From Daphnia carinata (lineage: Eukaryota; Arthropoda; Branchiopoda; Diplostraca; Daphniidae), in the NCBI RefSeq assembly GCF_022539665.2, contig NC_081339.1, positions 6,758,367-6,822,366 of the forward strand: DNA of 64,000 bases. Direction: 5' to 3'. Made by a program: the position numbers and the translations under genes. This document shows positions 60,875 through 64,000 of the stretch, one piece after another. Every line of letters begins with the position of its first letter. Position 1 is the stretch's first letter. Under the pieces are notes generated by a model that ran no database searches, was not told the origin of the DNA, and saw only the letters and a program-made list of their open reading frames with translations.

Positions 60875-60979
60875 AAAGTCGGGATGGTTCAAGTGATAGC
60901 CGTCAGCATGCACCATGCACCCTATCACTTGTGACTATTGCATTCGAAATTAAGTTCGAATGCACTGTCCCGACTTTTT
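60875..60979 (+). ncRNA. Candidate structured small RNA (three-way junction, polymerase III-like signals)
   Basis: Three perfect 10-bp helices are nested as a three-way junction. Closing stem AAAGTCGGGA (60875-60884) pairs with TCCCGACTTT (60968-60977). Arm 1 CAAGTGATAG (60890-60899) pairs with CTATCACTTG (60922-60931) and its loop holds a further 5-bp stem, GCATG/CATGC. Arm 2 TGCATTCGAA (60939-60948) pairs with TTCGAATGCA (60955-60964). TGGTTCAAGTGA (60885) fits the A-box consensus TRGYNNARNNG, GTTCGAATG (60954) resembles a B box but has G where C is expected, and TTTTT (60975-60979) would end transcription. Size and plan recall vault or Y RNAs; it does not fold as a tRNA. A TATAAAAG at 60818 lies upstream. 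Identity unknown. Confidence 0.5.
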
Positions 60980-61979
60980 CCTTCAGCTTTTTGGGCTCTC
61001 GGCCTATACGGGCAACACAGGAGCACGGGCATGGCCAGTTCCAGACGACACTTAGCTAATTATTTTTTGAAGTTGATTATCTTTTGAACTTGCTGTGTTA
61101 CCTATTATACAAAATCTCATTTATGCTAGAAAAAATTTGCAAAAAATTTAAATACTCTTATTGCATTTCTAGGAATCGCCCAATGCTTGAGGTGCACACG
61201 ATCGAGAGTTTCAAACAATAGTTAACCATTCCAATAGTCCCACGCAATTTTTTTATTTAGCATAACACACCAAAGTCTTGGACTAATATCTAACAGAGCG
61301 GCTCCCTTTCTCCAAAAAAAAAAATTACTGTTCCAAACACACGTCCCGCACATTCACGCCCGCGTGAAACGGATGTGTGTATAGGGAACTGTGGGTTAAG
61401 CAAACACGTTCAGAGGCAACAAACGTTTGCTCTTTAAATAGCCACTTGAATTACGGGGACACCTGCGTTATAAAAGCGGCCGGCGCTGTTGTTTTAACCG
61501 CGTGCGTATACATACGCCGTGTTAATCAAATACCGACACTTGCCGATGCAGGAACATCCCGCGGTACGCAAGAAAGAACAGCGTTCGATTGAAATATTAC
61601 GTAGGTCGTCGGACGCGGTGCACGGAAGGTGTCAAAGACCCGGAAATGTCACCACTCGATCGGCTGTGCATGTTTAAACACGCGAGGTTTGTTATCAGCT
61701 ACACGATTGATGTCCACAGGGCATCAGGTCGATCCAATTGGCCAACGTTTCGAAGAGGAACTCGTTGTATGACGAAGCAAAAAGAACCAAAAAGAACAAA
61801 TAAAAACAAACGATTTGTTACCTTCAACAAAAAACAATAGAATTCCAAAATGTGATGTACCTGTTGGCTCTAGGACCAATCGGCGACACATAAAAAGGGC
61901 AAAGAGGTACCGATGTGAGTAACAGAAAGTACGAAAGCGCCGGAGAAGGCAGGTTGCTATCTACCACTCATTTTCAGTT
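60980..61979. other. Intergenic region upstream of the 61980 gene
   Basis: No supported coding exon. An ACATAAAAAGG at about 61889 may act as the TATA element of the gene starting at 61980. Open frames at 61377-61840 lack recognisable motifs. Confidence 0.45.
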
Positions 61980-63455
61980 ATGAAGTGCATTTTGCAGTTG
62001 ATTATCGTTCAGTTATTCACGATGTTGGTGGTCGATGGAGAGCGGACGTCCACTTACACCGAGTCGAGAACAATCAGCACGACAGTTGATTTCACAAGTA
62101 GCGTAAGTTTTTTGCAAGATAAACGATTGACGAGACGTTCGTCCGTTGATTGATCATTTGTGTTCATATCCATTCAAGTTGATCTGCGTAAAACTGGTGA
62201 ACGTAACAGGGCGATGTCGCCAACGGCGGGGATTTGCCATGGAGCAGCCCGTCCTCCTGATGATGGATGGGCCACTCTACCCGCTGACAAACGAGTTCTA
62301 CCATCTGCTTTCACAATTCATGCCAACACAAACATTACGGTATGAATGAATTGCAAAACGATTCAATTTACAATCTCTCAAAATCAATCGACATCGTTGT
62401 GTACAGTGTCGAAGCAACGCCCTTGTTTATATCACCTGATTGGCAGATCGATCGTTCATTCCAAACACCTACGCACATCGAGTCATCAATGCCGAGAACA
62501 TCATCCATCAGAAGGAAACAGCCGGGCTATTTCTCTAAAATAGGCAACGCATTTTTCCATCCAGGGACGTCCGTCAACGTCACCATCACACGTAACACGT
62601 TAATCAACTTCATTTTAATTTTAATTGACTCATATTTTTGATTGCGTTACAGACGTTGTGTCTAGGACGGCAGTGACGGCCAGTTTCTTCTTGATGGGCT
62701 GCACTCCGAGTCCGTTTCCCTACACGACATGTCCAGCATCATCAACCGACGAACGCAAGTTGTTCCATTTGCCAGTTCGATGGCACAATAAGAAGAAGAA
62801 GAAAGATCCGATCGTGTCCACCGTGACGAGGACGTCCATCGTCACAGTCTTAACGACATCACCGACGGCCGCAATCTGCGCCCAGCTGGTCAACGTCACT
62901 GGTCCGTGCCGATTGCACAGAGGCTTCCGCATGGAAGATCCCATCGTCCTATCGTTCGACGATGACATGGATTCGATTGATTCCGTCTTATCACCCACTA
63001 AAACTTCCAGGTAACGTTTGGAATTGTTATTTGAAAATTTGCAGATGCATAAAAACACGAAATTGTCCGTCTAATTTTCCATTTTGGGATTTGCCCGCTC
63101 CGATCAAACGGACTGTTTTTTGAATAGCATCGAAGCGACTGCCGAACCCGGTCCGGATCATTGGGTACACGGCCGCGGGCTTGGTTTATTCGCGTCCGAT
63201 ACGACGATCCGATCGTCTGTTTGGCCGGAAGAGTCGGGCGAAGCCGACAGACATTTGCCGGCTTTTCACAATCTGCTCGGCTTCAAGTTGGCCTTGAAGA
63301 AACGCATCAAATTGATGACGATCGTCACGACGGTCTTCGTGACCATCACCAGCACGTCGGTCGATTACATCACGGTCAGTACCAAGACGTTCTTCGTTCA
63401 AATCTGCACGCCGTCACCCTTTCCTTTCGCTGTTTGCGTCCGCTCTAGACGATGA
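61980..63455 (+). CDS. Secreted Thr/Val-rich protein with internally duplicated module
   Basis: Unrecognised secreted protein of 384 residues in five exons (61980-62102, 62179-62339, 62407-62591, 62653-63010, 63128-63455). Signal peptide MKCILQLIIVQLFTMLVVDG. It contains the family module twice. Copy A: STYTESRTISTTVDFTSS, LICVKLVNVTGRCRQRRGFA, phase-2 intron after QTLR, VEATPLF..., SRTAVTASFFLMGCTPSPFP. Copy B: TVTRTSIVTVLTTSPTAA, ICAQLVNVTGPCRLHRGFRM, EDPIVLSFDDDMDSIDSVLS, phase-2 intron after PTKTSR, SIEATAEP, then TIVTTVFVTITSTSVDYI and FFVQICTPSPFPFAVC. Copy A is more diverged and has two extra introns. The exons join in frame across both copies, so this is one gene or a tandem fusion of two. 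AATAAA at 63520 is the likely poly(A) signal. Confidence 0.78.
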
Positions 63456-64000
63456 TCGTCAAAATTGCGTATACAAATTTAAATTTTATTTATTTCGTTT
63501 CGAAGCGAACGTTTTTTTGAATAAAAGAGTATTAATTTAGCCCGAGGCTATCACTGCGCGTTCGTCGATAAGAATGATAGCGGAATGTGTATAGAAAATC
63601 GGAACAGGCTCTATTTAAATGGGCTGTTTTTAGGGGATCAGCTACATTTGCGTATATGCTGATGTGTGTGGGGAGGGTGGTGAATCTTCCATTTTTGGAT
63701 TGCGCAACAACTGCTGTTACAAAGGCACGGTCAACGGACGAAAAAACAAAAAAGACGGACAGATAATTCCGGCGTTTTTCACTTAACAGAAAAACATTCG
63801 GCATAATATGCGCTAACTGTATACTTAGCGTTTGGGTCAGAATGCGCATATTCAAATGCGACCACCTGGGGTAACGTCGTCTTCTTGTTTTTAAAAAAAA
63901 GAAAAAAACACGTTGGTAAATGTTTGAACGCGTGTCTTTTATTTAGATGCTCGGACGCCACGGTACTTTACAATTTGTTCCAGTTAAATAGCGCGTGATT
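63456..64000. other. 3' flank and end of window
   Basis: Contains AATAAA at 63520-63525 for the preceding gene. The minus-strand open frame at 63532-63855 has no recognisable motif and I do not call it. Confidence 0.5.

Noticed and set aside
60875-60979. Reading the 60.9-kb structure as a tRNA gene
   Set aside because: A 7-bp acceptor-like stem and A/B-like boxes exist, but there is no anticodon arm in the right place and the arms are 10 bp, so the cloverleaf fails.

Overview
The window reads as a genomic segment of a small-genome arthropod, most likely a cladoceran crustacean such as Daphnia. This is inference: introns are mostly 55-90 bp with GT-AG ends, genes are densely packed on both strands, the intergenic DNA is AT-rich, and the conserved proteins are ordinary animal orthologues. 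There are no bacterial features, no CRISPR and no recognisable canonical tRNA or rRNA.

Layout. 1.9-6.3 kb, minus strand: an HP1-like chromodomain protein and phosphoacetylglucosamine mutase. 8.3-12.8 kb: an unrecognised secreted coiled-coil protein built from 36 coding exons, 32 of them symmetric phase-1 micro-exons. 13.7-20.7 kb: a tight block of four housekeeping genes, TBC1D15-type Rab GAP (+), TRUB2-like pseudouridine synthase (-), 6-phosphogluconolactonase (+) and DUSP12 (-), in alternating orientation. 22.4-25.6 kb: the neuronal calcium sensor frequenin/NCS-1 (-). 25.7-30.5 kb: mostly non-coding. 30.5-42.2 kb: the piRNA helicase spindle-E (+), CACYBP (-), a foldback element, SMG7 (+) and a Myb/SANT-like DNA-binding protein (+). 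42.7-44.7 kb: a small secreted protein and MITD1 (-).

46.3-63.5 kb is an accessory region with four secreted proteins of one unrecognised family. They share a signal peptide, Thr/Val-rich segments each followed by a pair of cysteines, a basic RRKR-like processing site, an acidic EED stretch and a phase-2 intron at the same place. One member (48.0-50.9 kb) has gained an array of Pro-rich repeat exons, and another (62.0-63.5 kb) carries the basic module twice. A long non-coding stretch (50.9-58.3 kb) lies between members. At 60.87-60.98 kb there is a compact sequence with three perfect 10-bp helices, A/B-box-like motifs and a T-run; I read it as a candidate RNA polymerase III structured RNA.

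The strongest candidates for undescribed biology are the micro-exon coiled-coil gene, the TV-rich secreted family and the three-helix RNA. All coordinates of spliced genes are outer CDS limits; exon ends were read by eye from splice sites and reading-frame continuity.
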